A DNA stretch of 64,000 nt from Rhodocyclaceae bacterium (lineage in GTDB: Bacteria > Pseudomonadota > Gammaproteobacteria > Burkholderiales > Rhodocyclaceae): positions 1 to 64,000 of the forward strand of contig JAOAHQ010000007.1 in the NCBI GenBank assembly GCA_026415155.1, read 5' to 3'. The notes below the pieces were generated by a model. It saw only the letters and a list, made by a program, of their open reading frames with translations, was not told the origin of the DNA and did not search any database. This document shows positions 55,260 to 64,000 of this stretch, in pieces (the stretch's first letter is position 1; every line of letters begins with the position of its first letter). The translations under genes were made by a program, and so were the position numbers.

Positions 55260-55537
55260 TGCCCGAGATCGTCAATATCGTCTCTGCCGAGTCGGCCGGC
55301 GACCTGTGTCTGCGCCTGCGCTTCGATGACGGTACCGAACAAGTGGTCGATTTCCGGCCCTTCCTGTCGCGTGCGCTGCATCCAAGCATCCGCGCCTATC
55401 TCGAGCCGGCGCGCTTCGCGAGCTTCCGCATCGAGCAGGGCGATCTCGTCTGGGGCGATTGGGAGCTTTGTTTCCCGATCGCCGATCTCTATCACAACCG
55501 CCTGGAAAAGACGGCCGCCCTCGACGAGGCGGCCTGA
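55256..55537 (+). CDS. DUF2442 protein
   Basis: A 93-residue protein with LRLRFDDGTEQVVDFRPFL, an intervening variable region and LVWGDWELCFPIADLYHNRL, the usual DUF2442 ends. It is the partner of the DUF4160 gene. Function unknown. Confidence 0.82.
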   Translation: MMPEIVNIVSAESAGDLCLRLRFDDGTEQVVDFRPFLSRALHPSIRAYLEPARFASFRIEQGDLVWGDWELCFPIADLYHNRLEKTAALDEAA

Positions 55538-55547
55538 AACATTGCCC

Positions 55548-56138
55548 ATGAAACGCATCGTCCTCGCCTCCAACAATCCCGGCAAGCTGCGCGAATTCGC
55601 GCAGATGCTCGCGCCGATCGGCATCGAAGTGCTGCCGCAGGCGCAGTTTTGCGTGCCGGAAGCCGAAGAGCCGCACATTACCTTCGTCGAGAACGCGCTC
55701 GCCAAGGCGCGCCATGCGGCAAGGCTCACCGGACTGCCGGCCTTGGCCGACGATTCGGGCATCTGCGTGGCGGCGCTCGGCGGCGCGCCGGGCGTGTTTT
55801 CGGCGCGCTACGCGGGCGAGCCCAAGTCGGATGAGCGCAACAACCAAAAGCTCGTCGCCGAGCTGGCCGGCAAGACGGATCGCCGCGCGCATTACGTGGC
55901 CGTGCTGGTGTTCGTGCGTCATGCCGAAGACCCGCAGCCGATCATCTGCGAGGGCGAATGGCACGGCGAGATCATCGATACGCCGAGGGGCAGCGGCGGC
56001 TTTGGCTACGATCCCTACTTCCTCGTCCCAGAACTACAGCGCACCGCCGCGGAGCTCTCGGCCGAGGAAAAAAACGCCCGCTCGCACCGCGGCAAGGCGC
56101 TGCGCCAGCTCGTCGAGCGGCTCAAGCTCGACACTTGA
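55548..56138 (+). CDS. rdgB: RdgB/HAM1 dITP/XTP pyrophosphatase
   Basis: A 196-residue house-cleaning NTPase: LASNNPGKLREF, FVENALAKARHAA, ALADDSGICVAALGGAPGVFSARYAG and GSGGFGYDPYFLVPEL. It removes ITP and XTP. Its stop overlaps the hemW start (TGATG). Confidence 0.95.
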   Translation: MKRIVLASNNPGKLREFAQMLAPIGIEVLPQAQFCVPEAEEPHITFVENALAKARHAARLTGLPALADDSGICVAALGGAPGVFSARYAGEPKSDERNNQKLVAELAGKTDRRAHYVAVLVFVRHAEDPQPIICEGEWHGEIIDTPRGSGGFGYDPYFLVPELQRTAAELSAEEKNARSHRGKALRQLVERLKLDT

Positions 56139-57289
56139 TGCCACCCTTTGCCGTCCCGCCAGCGCCGACTTTTCCGCCGCCGCTTTCGCTCTACATCCAC
56201 TGGCCGTGGTGCGTCAGGAAGTGCCCCTACTGCGACTTCAACTCGCACGAGGCCCCGCCTCAGGAAGCCGCCTGGCTCGACGCCCTCTTGCGCGACCTCG
56301 AGGCGGCGCTGCCATTGATCTGGGGGCGGCCCATCGTCTCGGTCTTCATCGGCGGCGGCACGCCCAGCCTCATGAGCGGCGCAACCGTCGCTGCCTTGCT
56401 TGCCGCGCTGCGGGCGCGCCTGCGCTTGCTGCCGGAGGCGGAAATCACGCTCGAAGCGAACCCTGGCACGGCCGAGGCCGCGCGCTTCGCGGCTTATGCG
56501 GAAGCAGGCGTCACGCGCCTTTCCTTGGGCATCCAGAGCTTTGCTGACGAAAAGCTCGCCGCCTTGGGCCGCATCCATACGGGCGGACAAGCCAAGCGCG
56601 CCATCGAGTTCGCAAGACGCCATTTCGCGCGCCTCAATCTCGATCTCATGTATGGCCTGCCTGGGCAGACGCTCGCCGAGGCCGAGCGCGACATCGAGCA
56701 GGCGATTGCCACGGGCGCCGGCCACATTTCGGCCTACCACCTGACGATTGAGCCCAACACGGCCTTCTTCCACGCACCGCCGCCGCTGCCGGACGAGGAC
56801 CTTGCCGCCGAGATGCAAGAAAGGATCGAAGCGGCGCTCGGCGCTGCCGGCTTCGAGCACTACGAGACCTCGGCCTTCGCCCGGCGCGGCGAGCGCTGCG
56901 CGCACAATCTCAACTACTGGACCTTTGGCGACTACCTCGGCCTCGGCCCCGGCGCGCATTCCAAGCTCTCTGACCCCACCGGCATCCGCCGCGAGGCGCG
57001 GCCCAAGCATCCGAAGGACTATCTCGCCGATCCGATCACACGCCGCTGGCAAGCGGTGAGGCCAGAAGACCTGCCAGGCGAATTCATGATGAACGCCCTC
57101 CGGCTCACCGAAGGCGTGCCGCTCGCCTTGTTTGCCGAACGCACTGGCCTGCCGCTCGCCGCACTCGAAAAATCGGCGCTGGCAGCACGGCAGCAAGGCT
57201 TGCTGGAAATCGAAGGCGGCCGATTACGCCCGACGCCCTTGGGCCGGCGCTTTCTCAACCGGCTGATCGCGCTGTTTCTCGACGCTTAA
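56138..57289 (+). CDS. hemW: HemW-like radical SAM haem chaperone
   Basis: A 383-residue radical SAM protein: [20 protein letters not shown] holds the CxxxCxxC motif, followed by [21 protein letters not shown] and a C-terminal HemN_C-like winged helix. It was formerly annotated as oxygen-independent coproporphyrinogen oxidase; HemW lineages are haem-transfer proteins. The first residues [12 protein letters not shown] are encoded by an exact dispersed-repeat copy, and [11 protein letters not shown] near the C-terminus by another. It overlaps trmB tail-to-tail by 35 bases. Confidence 0.93.
   Translation: MPPFAVPPAPTFPPPLSLYIHWPWCVRKCPYCDFNSHEAPPQEAAWLDALLRDLEAALPLIWGRPIVSVFIGGGTPSLMSGATVAALLAALRARLRLLPEAEITLEANPGTAEAARFAAYAEAGVTRLSLGIQSFADEKLAALGRIHTGGQAKRAIEFARRHFARLNLDLMYGLPGQTLAEAERDIEQAIATGAGHISAYHLTIEPNTAFFHAPPPLPDEDLAAEMQERIEAALGAAGFEHYETSAFARRGERCAHNLNYWTFGDYLGLGPGAHSKLSDPTGIRREARPKHPKDYLADPITRRWQAVRPEDLPGEFMMNALRLTEGVPLALFAERTGLPLAALEKSALAARQQGLLEIEGGRLRPTPLGRRFLNRLIALFLDA
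56150..56172 (+). repeat. Dispersed 23-bp repeat, copy 15 (exact consensus)
   Basis: No mismatch. In the first codons of hemW, translated as AVPPAPTF. Confidence 0.88.
57169..57191 (-). repeat. Dispersed 23-bp repeat, copy 16
   Basis: Three mismatches. Near the 3' end of hemW, translated as EKSALAAR. hemW thus carries two copies in opposite orientation and different frames. Confidence 0.75.
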
Positions 57290-57956
57290 AGAGTAAATCC
57301 CAAACGCCGTGGCCGAGCTTCAAGCCTCGCTGCTCGAACTTGGTCTGCGGCCGCCAGGCAGGGCGCGGCGCAAAGCCGGGCGCGGTGTTTTCCAAGAGCG
57401 GCTCGGCTGAGAGCACGGCCAGCATCTGCTCTGCGTAGTCCTGCCAGTCGGTCGCCAGATGCAGGTAACCGCCGGGCAATAGGCGCAGCGCGAGCTCATG
57501 GACGAAGGGCGGCTGAATCAGGCGCCGCTTGTGATGGCGCTTCTTCGGCCAAGGGTCGGGAAAGTAGATGTGGATGCCGGAAAGAGACTCGTGCGGGATC
57601 ATATCGCGCACGACTTCCACTGCATCGTGGCGGATCACGCGCAGGTTCGTGAGGCCGCGCGTGGCGATTTCCTTCAAGAGGCTGCCCACGCCGGGGATAT
57701 GCACCTCGATGCCGAGATAGTCGTGCTCGGGGTGGCTGGCGGCGATCGCGGCGGTCGTCTCGCCCATGCCGCAGCCGATTTCGAGGAACTTCGGCGCGGC
57801 GCGGTCGAAGAGTGCGTCGAGATCGAGCGGCGCGCTCTGGTAGGGCACCCCCCAGCGCGGCATGCCCTCTTCGTAGTAGCGCTGCTGCGCAGGCGAGACG
57901 CGGCCCTGGCGCAGCACATAGCTGCGGATCGGGCGGCCAGAGAGCGGGGCGGTCAT
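57255..57956 (-). CDS. trmB: tRNA (guanine-N7-)-methyltransferase
   Basis: A 233-residue SAM methyltransferase: [20 protein letters not shown] binds SAM, and [17 protein letters not shown] is the TrmB catalytic signature, then [13 protein letters not shown]. It makes m7G46 in tRNA. The C-terminus extends about nine residues beyond the usual FKR end, into the hemW 3' end. The start overlaps the upstream gene stop. Confidence 0.95.
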   Translation of the reverse strand: MTAPLSGRPIRSYVLRQGRVSPAQQRYYEEGMPRWGVPYQSAPLDLDALFDRAAPKFLEIGCGMGETTAAIAASHPEHDYLGIEVHIPGVGSLLKEIATRGLTNLRVIRHDAVEVVRDMIPHESLSGIHIYFPDPWPKKRHHKRRLIQPPFVHELALRLLPGGYLHLATDWQDYAEQMLAVLSAEPLLENTAPGFAPRPAWRPQTKFEQRGLKLGHGVWDLLFKRRETARSAG

Positions 57957-58420
57957 GGCTTCTTCTCCGTCGCGGCACGCAGCCGGGCGAGCACGGCCTC
58001 GCGCCGGCGCGGCAGGTCGTAGCGTGGCTGGGCGAGCGCCTCGGGCAGGCTCTGGCAGGCCGGCGCGAGTTCCTCGGCCGGCAGGGCGAGCGCGCTCTTC
58101 AAGCCCAGCGCGGCGGCGATCGCGTCGGGCGGCGCATCGTCGCGGCCGAAGTAGTGGCGGCTCAAGCTCGCGCGCATGAGGTCAATCTGCGCCCATTCGC
58201 GCTCCTGCCAATCGACCCAGGCCTCGGCGGCGGCGCCAAAACCGGCGCGCGCGCAGGCCAGCGCCAGCAAGCGCGCGCCGTGGGCGATGCCCCAGACCTC
58301 CTGGTCGGCGAGAAGTTGCGGCCGATCGAAGGCATAGCCCGGCGGCGTCTGGGCAAACGCCGGCAGCGCCAACAAGGCGAGCGAAGCGAATGGGGCGAGG
58401 GTTGGCGCAAGGCGCCTCAC
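57953..58420 (-). CDS. Hypothetical periplasmic protein
   Basis: A 155-residue protein starting at a GTG that overlaps the thiG stop (GTGA). A signal peptide is evident ([15 protein letters not shown]). The mature part is helical with two cysteines (LACARAGF and LAPACQSLP). No known family is recognised. It is translationally coupled to both thiG and trmB. Confidence 0.7.
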   Translation of the reverse strand: MRRLAPTLAPFASLALLALPAFAQTPPGYAFDRPQLLADQEVWGIAHGARLLALACARAGFGAAAEAWVDWQEREWAQIDLMRASLSRHYFGRDDAPPDAIAAALGLKSALALPAEELAPACQSLPEALAQPRYDLPRRREAVLARLRAATEKKP

Positions 58421-59202
58421 GAACCGATGAGCCCCGTCAGCGGCGAGCTGGGGCTCGCGCTGTAAAACTTCTTCGGCATGCGGCCGGCGAGGAAGGCCTC
58501 GCGGCCGGCTTCCACGGCCTTTTTCATTGCACTTGCCATCAGCACCGGGTTTTTTGCGGCGGCGATCGCCGTGTTCATCAAGACGCCATCGCAGCCGAGC
58601 TCCATCGCGATCGCGGCATCGGAGGCCGTGCCGACACCCGCATCGACGAGCACCGGCACCTTGGCCTGCTCGATGATGAGCCTCAAGTTCCAGGGATTCA
58701 GGATGCCCATGCCGGAGCCGATCAGCGAGGCGAGCGGCATCACGGCGACGCAGCCGATCTCTTCGAGGCGCTTGGCCTGGATCGGATCGTCGGAACAATA
58801 GACCATGACCTGGAAGCCTTCCTTGACGAGGATCTCGGCGGCCTTCAGGGTTTCCGGCATGTTGGGAAAGAGCGTTTCTTTGTCGCCGAGCACTTCGAGC
58901 TTGACGAGGCTATGGCCATCAAGGAGCTCGCGCGCTAGCCGCAGCGTGCGCACCGCTTCTTCCGCCGTGAAGCAGCCGGCAGTGTTCGGCAAATAGGTGT
59001 AGCGCGAAGGCGGCAGCACCTCGAGCAGCGAAGGCTGGCCCGGCTCTTGGCCGATGTTGGTGCGGCGAATCGCCACCGTAATGATCTCGGCGCCGGAAGC
59101 CTCGATGGCGCGGCGCGTCTCGTCGAAATCCTTGTATTTGCCGGTGCCGACCAACAGGCGCGAACGGTAGGTCTTCCCGGCGAGGGTGAGCAGGTCTTCC
59201 AT
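58417..59202 (-). CDS. thiG: Thiazole synthase
   Basis: A 261-residue TIM-barrel enzyme: [13 protein letters not shown], catalytic Lys in [23 protein letters not shown] and [21 protein letters not shown]. It forms the thiamin thiazole from DXP, ThiS-thiocarboxylate and dehydroglycine. ATG 59202 gives the conserved start [12 protein letters not shown]. It follows thiS by 16 bases. Confidence 0.96.
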   Translation of the reverse strand: MEDLLTLAGKTYRSRLLVGTGKYKDFDETRRAIEASGAEIITVAIRRTNIGQEPGQPSLLEVLPPSRYTYLPNTAGCFTAEEAVRTLRLARELLDGHSLVKLEVLGDKETLFPNMPETLKAAEILVKEGFQVMVYCSDDPIQAKRLEEIGCVAVMPLASLIGSGMGILNPWNLRLIIEQAKVPVLVDAGVGTASDAAIAMELGCDGVLMNTAIAAAKNPVLMASAMKKAVEAGREAFLAGRMPKKFYSASPSSPLTGLIGS

Positions 59203-59218
59203 GATCACTTGTGAAGGG

Positions 59219-59422
59219 TTAGCCGCCGCCGACGGCGATCACGATCTCGAGCCGGTCGCCGGCGGCGACGAGGGTCTCGGCATGCTGGCTTTTGGGCACG
59301 ATCTCGCCATTTTTCTCGACCGCGACGCGCTTGCCCGCAAGGCCCTCGCGTTCGAGCAAGGCGGCAATACTCATCGGCGCATCGAGCTTGAGCGGCTTGC
59401 CGTTGAGGATGATCTCGGCCAT
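59219..59422 (-). CDS. thiS: ThiS sulfur carrier
   Basis: A 67-residue beta-grasp protein starting [13 protein letters not shown] and ending AVGGG; the terminal Gly-Gly is the thiocarboxylation site. It supplies sulfur to ThiG. Confidence 0.94.
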   Translation of the reverse strand: MAEIILNGKPLKLDAPMSIAALLEREGLAGKRVAVEKNGEIVPKSQHAETLVAAGDRLEIVIAVGGG

Positions 59423-59438
59423 GGCCAATCTTAGCATG

Positions 59439-61352
59439 CTAGGGCGAGAAGACCGCCGCCACGGGGCAAGCCCCCCGATCGGCGCGCCAGCCGAATTCGC
59501 CCGCCTCGCCCCAGAAGAGCCGCTCGCCGCATGCGCCCAATTCGCGCAGGTGACCGATCAGCTCCGCCGCCTGGGCGCCGCCGACGATCGGCTGCTCGGG
59601 CAAAAAGTTCATCTTGCGCACCAGGGTCTCGCCCGTGACGGCGCCGATCGCGCAGCCGATGCCCTCGCCGCTGTGCGCCTTCTCCTCGGCGCGCTGGGCG
59701 AGCTCGGCAACGATGGCCTCGATGCGCCGGCGCGCCTTGGCGAGCCGCTCCTGGATAGCGAGCCACTGGCGGGACTGCGGCGCGAAACGCGCTTGCGTCT
59801 CCCTCCAGCGCGCCTCGTGCTCGGCGGAGAGCTTCGCCCCGCCTGCGGCAATCGTCTTGGCGAGCGCGAGATACTGGCGGAATTGTGTATCGGCGAGCAG
59901 CGCCGCGCTCTGCGCCTCATCGGCCGCCATGGCCTCCTCAATGGCGCGTTTTTCCGCTTCGAGCGCCAGGACATCGCGCTCATGGGATGACATGTCTGGC
60001 ACGAGCACGGCGACGAGGGTTTCGGTCTCCCGCCGCGCCTTGCTCTCGCCGATGCGGATCTTCTTCGCGGCGATCGCGCTGCCCTCGCTCGCCTCCACGA
60101 CGACTTCCTCGCCGAGAATCGCGCATTGGATCGCGCGGCCGATCTTGATGCGGCTGGCGACGATCGTCGAGCCCTCGGCATGTTCGACGAATACCTCGCC
60201 GCCGGGCGCTTCGATTCGCGCCTGCGCGGCTCGGCCTGCGACTTCGATGCGGCCGCCCGGGCTCGTCACCCGGCCGCCGGTGATGCCGCTTTTCAAGACG
60301 ACGCGGCCGCCGCGCGAGATGACGTTGCCGAAGACCGCCGCATGGAAGGTCATGTTGAAGCCTTCGACGGTGCGCCGCTCCTGGACTTCGCCGAGCTCCT
60401 CGAACTCCTGACCGCTAAGGGCGACATCGCCGGTCGTGCGCATGCTGATGCCCTCGCGGTTGACGATCTTGTCTTGGATCGAGATCTGGTTCGTCTCCTT
60501 GTCGATGTCGATGAAGCCATCGCGGGCGGAGACGAGGAATTCGCCCTCTTTGCCTTGCTCGATGCGCGTGCCGGGGCCGGCAAGCTCGGCGAGATCGAAA
60601 TCCTTGGGCAGCTCCGGCTCGATGAGCTTGCCGGCCACAGTGCGGCCGGGCTTACCCAAGACGCGCGGAATCTTCTCGACGAGGCGCACGCCGGCCTGGA
60701 TCTGCGGAAAGCGGTTCTTGAATTGCGACAGGTCGAGGCGGCCATCGGGACGGATGCGCGGCGCGTCGGAGCGATGCAGCGCCTCGGTCTTTTCGACGAG
60801 GGTGGCATCGCGGCCGGGCGTCGGCGCCTTCCAGCGCGCGACGACGAGGCGCTGCGATTGCGGCGCGGCCAGCGCCTCTCTCACGAGCGCCTCGTCAATG
60901 CCGAAACGCACGCCCTTCTCCCACAGCACGGCGACGAATTCGTCGAAATCGAGCGCAACGGGCTCGGTCGAGGCTTCATCGGCATAGATCGGCTCGAAGA
61001 GATACTCGGCGGTGCGCTCATCGGGCGCGATCTTCAAGCCGCGATAGTAGGCCCGCCGCTCGGGCGGAAACGGCACGATGTCCTCGGCCAGCTTGACCGG
61101 CGTGGTGGCCGGTTCCTCGAGGCCATAGAGTAGGTCTTGGAACAAGGAGTAATCGAGGCGCACAAAGCGCGCGCCGGCTGCGAAGACGCGTTCGACGAAG
61201 GCCGCAAAGCCGCCCTCTTGCTCAACGCGTGCCGGCACGACGCAGAGCCCCTCGGGCCGGCGCTCGATGAAGCCCGGCAGCAGCACCTGGCCCGCTGCGA
61301 GATCGGCGAGGCTGCCGATGGCGCTCTCACGAGGCGGTTCTGCAGAGGTCAT
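59439..61352 (-). CDS. FapA-family (DUF342) protein
   Basis: A 637-residue protein with an N-terminal about 200-residue region (GLCVVPARVEQEGGF, GFIERRPEGL), then the DUF342/FapA beta-helix core (SARDGFIDIDKETNQISIQD, RGGRVVLKSGITGGRVTSPG, AAKKIRIGE) and a long C-terminal coiled-coil. The family is named for flagellar assembly protein A; polymer-forming and c-di-GMP-linked roles are suggested for some members. No flagellar genes are in the window, so the role is open. Confidence 0.85.
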   Translation of the reverse strand: MTSAEPPRESAIGSLADLAAGQVLLPGFIERRPEGLCVVPARVEQEGGFAAFVERVFAAGARFVRLDYSLFQDLLYGLEEPATTPVKLAEDIVPFPPERRAYYRGLKIAPDERTAEYLFEPIYADEASTEPVALDFDEFVAVLWEKGVRFGIDEALVREALAAPQSQRLVVARWKAPTPGRDATLVEKTEALHRSDAPRIRPDGRLDLSQFKNRFPQIQAGVRLVEKIPRVLGKPGRTVAGKLIEPELPKDFDLAELAGPGTRIEQGKEGEFLVSARDGFIDIDKETNQISIQDKIVNREGISMRTTGDVALSGQEFEELGEVQERRTVEGFNMTFHAAVFGNVISRGGRVVLKSGITGGRVTSPGGRIEVAGRAAQARIEAPGGEVFVEHAEGSTIVASRIKIGRAIQCAILGEEVVVEASEGSAIAAKKIRIGESKARRETETLVAVLVPDMSSHERDVLALEAEKRAIEEAMAADEAQSAALLADTQFRQYLALAKTIAAGGAKLSAEHEARWRETQARFAPQSRQWLAIQERLAKARRRIEAIVAELAQRAEEKAHSGEGIGCAIGAVTGETLVRKMNFLPEQPIVGGAQAAELIGHLRELGACGERLFWGEAGEFGWRADRGACPVAAVFSP

Positions 61353-61369
61353 GCCGGCGCTCCTTGCGC

Positions 61370-61399
61370 TTGCCGAAGCCGGCGCGGAATCGTTACAAT
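61370..61399 (+). promoter_or_regulatory. Sigma-70 promoter of tRNA-Gly
   Basis: TTGCCG (61370-61375) and TACAAT (61394-61399) with an 18-base spacer. The start would be about five bases before the tRNA. Confidence 0.6.
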
Positions 61400-61409
61400 C
61401 GAACCCCGC

Positions 61410-61484
61410 GCGGGCGTCGTATAACGGCTATTACCCTGGCTTCCCAAGCCAGAGACGTGGGTTCGACTCCCATCGCCCGCTCCA
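61410..61484 (+). tRNA. tRNA-Gly (anticodon CCC)
   Basis: A 75-nt cloverleaf including an encoded CCA end. Acceptor arm GCGGGCG/CGCCCGC; anticodon arm CTGGC-TTCCCAA-GCCAG with anticodon CCC; T-arm TGGG-TTCGACT-CCCA. All stems pair. It lies 11 bases upstream of mutY on the same strand. Confidence 0.96.
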
Positions 61485-61495
61485 AGTTTCCCCCC

Positions 61496-62527
61496 ATGCC
61501 CTCCTTCGCGCAGCGCCTCATCGCCTGGCAGCGCCGCCACGGCCGCCATGACCTGCCCTGGCAAGGCACGCGCGAACCCTACCGCGTCTGGCTGGCCGAG
61601 ATCATGCTGCAGCAGACGCAAGTCGCCACCGTCTTGCGCTACTACGAGCGCTTTCTCGAGCGTTTTCCGACGCTCGAGGCACTGGCCGCCGCGCCGCTCG
61701 AAGAGGTCATGGCGGCCTGGAGCGGGCTCGGCTATTACGCCCGCGCACGCCATCTGCATCAATGCGCACAACTTCTCATCTCGGAACGCGGCGGCGCCTT
61801 TCCTAGTGAGCCCGCCGCGATCGCCCGCCTGCCGGGCATCGGCCGCTCGACGGCGAATGCGATCGCCGCTTGCTGCTTCGGCCGCCGCGTGCCGATCCTC
61901 GATGGCAACGTCAAGCGCGTGCTCTGCCGCCATCTCGGCATCCCGGGCTGGCCGGGCGAGCCGGCGATCGAGGCGCGGCTGTGGCACGAGGCCGAGGCGC
62001 TCTTGCCCGAGCAGGAGGTGCCCGCCTACCTGCAGGCCCAGATGGATCTGGGCGCACTCGTCTGCACGCGCCTGAAGCCCCGCTGCGGGGCCTGTCCTGT
62101 GAGGGACGACTGCCTCGCCCGCCGGCAAGGCCTTGTTACAGAACTGCCAACGCCGCGGCCGAAAAAGCCCCTGCCCGAGCGCGAGGCCACCTTCCTCGTC
62201 CTCAAACACGGCGAGCGCGTGCTCTTCGAGCTGCGCCCGCCGGCAGGCATCTGGGGCGGGCTGCTCTCGCTGCCCGAACTGCCGGCAGGCCGCGAGGCGG
62301 TCGACTACGCGGCGCAGCGCTTCGGGCTCACCGTCAAGGCCGTCTTCCCAGCGCCGAGTTTCACGCATGTCTTCACCCATTTCCGCCTGCGCCTTGCCCC
62401 CCTCGTCTGTGCCGTCGGGCCGTCCGCCAGCGTCGCCGAACCAGCGCTTCGCTGGCTGACTGCCGAGCAGTGGGCGCAGGCGGCCCTGCCTGCGCCGATC
62501 CGCAAGATGCTCAGCGCGATCCCTTGA
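61496..62527 (+). CDS. mutY: A/G-specific adenine glycosylase MutY
   Basis: A 343-residue repair glycosylase: EIMLQQTQVATVLRYYERFL, HhH LPGIGRSTANAIAA, catalytic Asp in PILDGNVKRVL, the 4Fe-4S loop C-x6-C-x2-C-x5-C (CTRLKPRCGACPVRDDC) and a C-terminal NUDIX-like domain that recognises 8-oxoG. No Shine-Dalgarno is visible between the tRNA and the ATG. FPAPSF in the C-terminal domain is encoded by a diverged repeat copy. The 3' end overlaps the convergent carbonic anhydrase gene by 17 bases. Confidence 0.95.
   Translation: MPSFAQRLIAWQRRHGRHDLPWQGTREPYRVWLAEIMLQQTQVATVLRYYERFLERFPTLEALAAAPLEEVMAAWSGLGYYARARHLHQCAQLLISERGGAFPSEPAAIARLPGIGRSTANAIAACCFGRRVPILDGNVKRVLCRHLGIPGWPGEPAIEARLWHEAEALLPEQEVPAYLQAQMDLGALVCTRLKPRCGACPVRDDCLARRQGLVTELPTPRPKKPLPEREATFLVLKHGERVLFELRPPAGIWGGLLSLPELPAGREAVDYAAQRFGLTVKAVFPAPSFTHVFTHFRLRLAPLVCAVGPSASVAEPALRWLTAEQWAQAALPAPIRKMLSAIP
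62339..62361 (+). repeat. Dispersed 23-bp repeat, copy 17 (degenerate)
   Basis: Four mismatches. Inside mutY, translated as AVFPAPSF. Confidence 0.55.
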
Positions 62528-64000
62528 TGAGCCGATCGTTCGTCGGCTGCACCGGCCGCGCGTTGTAGGGATAAAGCCGCGCGAAAATTGCGATCTGCTC
62601 GGGAGAAACCTGCACCGGCTGCTTGAACACCATCCACAGCACGTTCTCGGTGCAAGGCGGCGTCGTCAGCGAGCCCATGTAGGTGAAATACTCGCGCTTT
62701 TCGGGCAAGAGGCGGGCCAGATCGATCAAAACGCCGGGCGGGGCCACTTCCATGCCGACTTCGAGCGGCATGTGGTTCCAGAGCGTCTGGATGACCGGGT
62801 GTTCCGCGCCTTTCTCGAGCAACACGGCGACCACGGCGAGGCTGTTGTCGTAATCCTTATGCACGAAGTGGATCACCATGTCGTAAGCCTTGCCGTTGAT
62901 GCGCTCCTCCGACGGACGATGGAAATGGAACTGCACGAGCGGATAGGTGCGCCCCATGACCGTGATGCTGTTGCCTTCGCCGACCTCGACCTGCACCGTG
63001 TGGCCATTATCGACGATGCGGAACTGGCTCGGCTTGTAGTCGAACTGAATCGGCTCGAGATCGACCTTGATGCCGCCGCGGATATCGATCGGCGATTGCC
63101 GCTTGCCCGTGGCACACAGCGCATAGTCCGGCCGCAGCTTGTGCCAGTTCTCCGGCCCGCCGAGCCCCGTATAGCCCCAATGGACGTGCGAAAAATCGGG
63201 CGCGGGCGGCGCGCTCTCCTCGCTTTTCTTCTTCACCGCCTTGCGCGGCCCCGAGGTGGCGAGCATCAGTTCGCGCTGCTGCCGGCTCGGCTCTTGAATG
63301 ATGACGGGAGGAGGCGGCACTTTGGCAGCGGCGGCCGGCGCTGCCACGGGTGCAGCGGCGGGCTTCGCGGCTGCGGGCGGAGCCGGCGGCGGCAGGTTCT
63401 TGTAGGGGTCTTCGGCCTTCGACTTGTCGATGACGGGCAGCTCGATGAAACGCGGCTTTTCCGACGGCGCCGCATCGGCCACCTTCATCGCGCGCGGCGC
63501 AGCCGCTTCGCCCGCACTCACGAGCTCGGCGCGCATCGGCCGAGGACGCGGCGCCTCGGCGAGCGCGCGGGCAAGCTCGGCTACGCGCGCCGCGGTCTCA
63601 TGCAACTCGCCCACCGTGCGCGGCCGGCAGACCGCCTCGAGGAGGCGCGCATCGAGGCTGTCGGGCACGACGAACTGCTCGCGGGCCGCTGCGGCCTCAG
63701 CGCGAATTTCCCGGCCATCGAGAAGATAAATGCGCTTTTGCGTCGCGAAACTCCCTTGCGCGCAATCGTAGTGGTTGAGCGCCAAGACGGCCGTGTAACG
63801 CAGCCGGTTCTCGAAATCGAGCACCGGATGATCGAGCGTCAAACGCGTCCATGCAGCGGTCTTGCCATTCTTGAGCCGGCTGATGCGGCCAGCGTCGAGC
63901 TCGACGCGGCTGCCGGCTTCTTGGGCGATGGTCTGCCAGGGCGCAGCGAGAACGCTCGCCGGCGCTGCGCAAGAGAGGGCCAAGAGGGCGGCCCACAGGG
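62511..64000 (-). CDS. Alpha-carbonic anhydrase with extra N-terminal domain (5' end cut)
   Basis: The frame runs off the window at 64000; about 496 codons are visible. A signal peptide (LWAALLALSCAAPASVLA) leads to an about 120-residue domain (WQTIAQEAGSRVELDAGRIS, VLALNHYDCAQGSF) resembling surface-adhesin-E-like secreted domains. A Pro/Ala-rich linker follows, then an alpha-carbonic anhydrase domain of about 230 residues. Its zinc histidines lie in VQFHFHRPSEE and MVIHFVHKD, and SLTTPPCTENV is the conserved substrate pocket. It would interconvert CO2 and bicarbonate in the periplasm or at the cell surface. The domain fusion is unusual. Confidence 0.88.
   Translation of the reverse strand, partial: LWAALLALSCAAPASVLAAPWQTIAQEAGSRVELDAGRISRLKNGKTAAWTRLTLDHPVLDFENRLRYTAVLALNHYDCAQGSFATQKRIYLLDGREIRAEAAAAREQFVVPDSLDARLLEAVCRPRTVGELHETAARVAELARALAEAPRPRPMRAELVSAGEAAAPRAMKVADAAPSEKPRFIELPVIDKSKAEDPYKNLPPPAPPAAAKPAAAPVAAPAAAAKVPPPPVIIQEPSRQQRELMLATSGPRKAVKKKSEESAPPAPDFSHVHWGYTGLGGPENWHKLRPDYALCATGKRQSPIDIRGGIKVDLEPIQFDYKPSQFRIVDNGHTVQVEVGEGNSITVMGRTYPLVQFHFHRPSEERINGKAYDMVIHFVHKDYDNSLAVVAVLLEKGAEHPVIQTLWNHMPLEVGMEVAPPGVLIDLARLLPEKREYFTYMGSLTTPPCTENVLWMVFKQPVQVSPEQIAIFARLYPYNARPVQPTNDRLIKGSR

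Overview
The window is a G+C-rich contig from a Gram-negative, nitrogen-fixing, nitrate-respiring bacterium. The gene order yicC/gmk/rpoZ/spoT/DUF3460, a System I ccmABCDEFGHI operon, a periplasmic Nap nitrate reductase and a nif-linked Rnf complex suggest a betaproteobacterium, most likely Rhodocyclales-like. That placement is inferred from gene content and synteny; no 16S gene is present. The first 35 bases are sequencing adapter (Nextera read-1 / Tn5 mosaic end), so the biological sequence starts near base 36. Genes are cut at both ends: a DUF3050 protein on the left and a carbonic anhydrase on the right.

Layout. (1) 0.2-15.5 kb is a nitrogen-fixation island. nifQ-modABC runs leftward and makes and imports molybdenum for the cofactor. 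nifE diverges from it. A split Aer-like energy-taxis pair, fbp and hicBA follow. Then come nifN-nifX-rseC-like-DUF269-DUF683-fdxB-[2Fe-2S] ferredoxin-hypothetical, an MNT-HEPN pair, and nifU-nifS. Sigma-54 -24/-12 promoters are visible upstream of nifQ, nifE, nifN and nifU, with near-identical NifA boxes (TGT-N10-ACA). (2) 15.6-27.3 kb is a leftward operon, rnfB-nifJ-rnfC-D-G-E-A plus a Cys-rich membrane protein, a thioredoxin and a CcdA. It probably supplies low-potential electrons to nitrogenase from pyruvate and from NADH plus ion-motive force. (3) 27.7-34.1 kb is cytochrome c maturation. (4) 34.3-41.1 kb is the nap region: napC and a short napF rightward, napDAGHB leftward behind an FNR-type box, then a cytochrome c and DUF3460. 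(5) 41.1-44.3 kb is spoT-rpoZ-gmk.

(6) 44.35-51.58 kb is an integrative element inserted at the 3' end of yicC, between yicC and its usual neighbour gmk. It carries a tyrosine integrase, an AlpA-like regulator, a DUF3987 primase/helicase, an origin-like region with a DnaA box, small cargo ORFs and an 11-bp att duplication. (7) 51.6-64 kb is chromosomal housekeeping: yicC, a Ser/Thr kinase-PP2C pair, rph, rdgB, hemW, trmB, thiGS, a FapA-like protein, tRNA-Gly(CCC), mutY and an alpha-carbonic anhydrase with an extra N-terminal domain.

Across all regions I find 17 copies of one 23-bp sequence, three of them identical. They occur on both strands, between genes and inside genes in several reading frames. 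The frame independence shows selection or spread at the DNA level. A second repeat family is a 167-bp internally palindromic element, present as two inverted copies at 10.2 and 15.5 kb.
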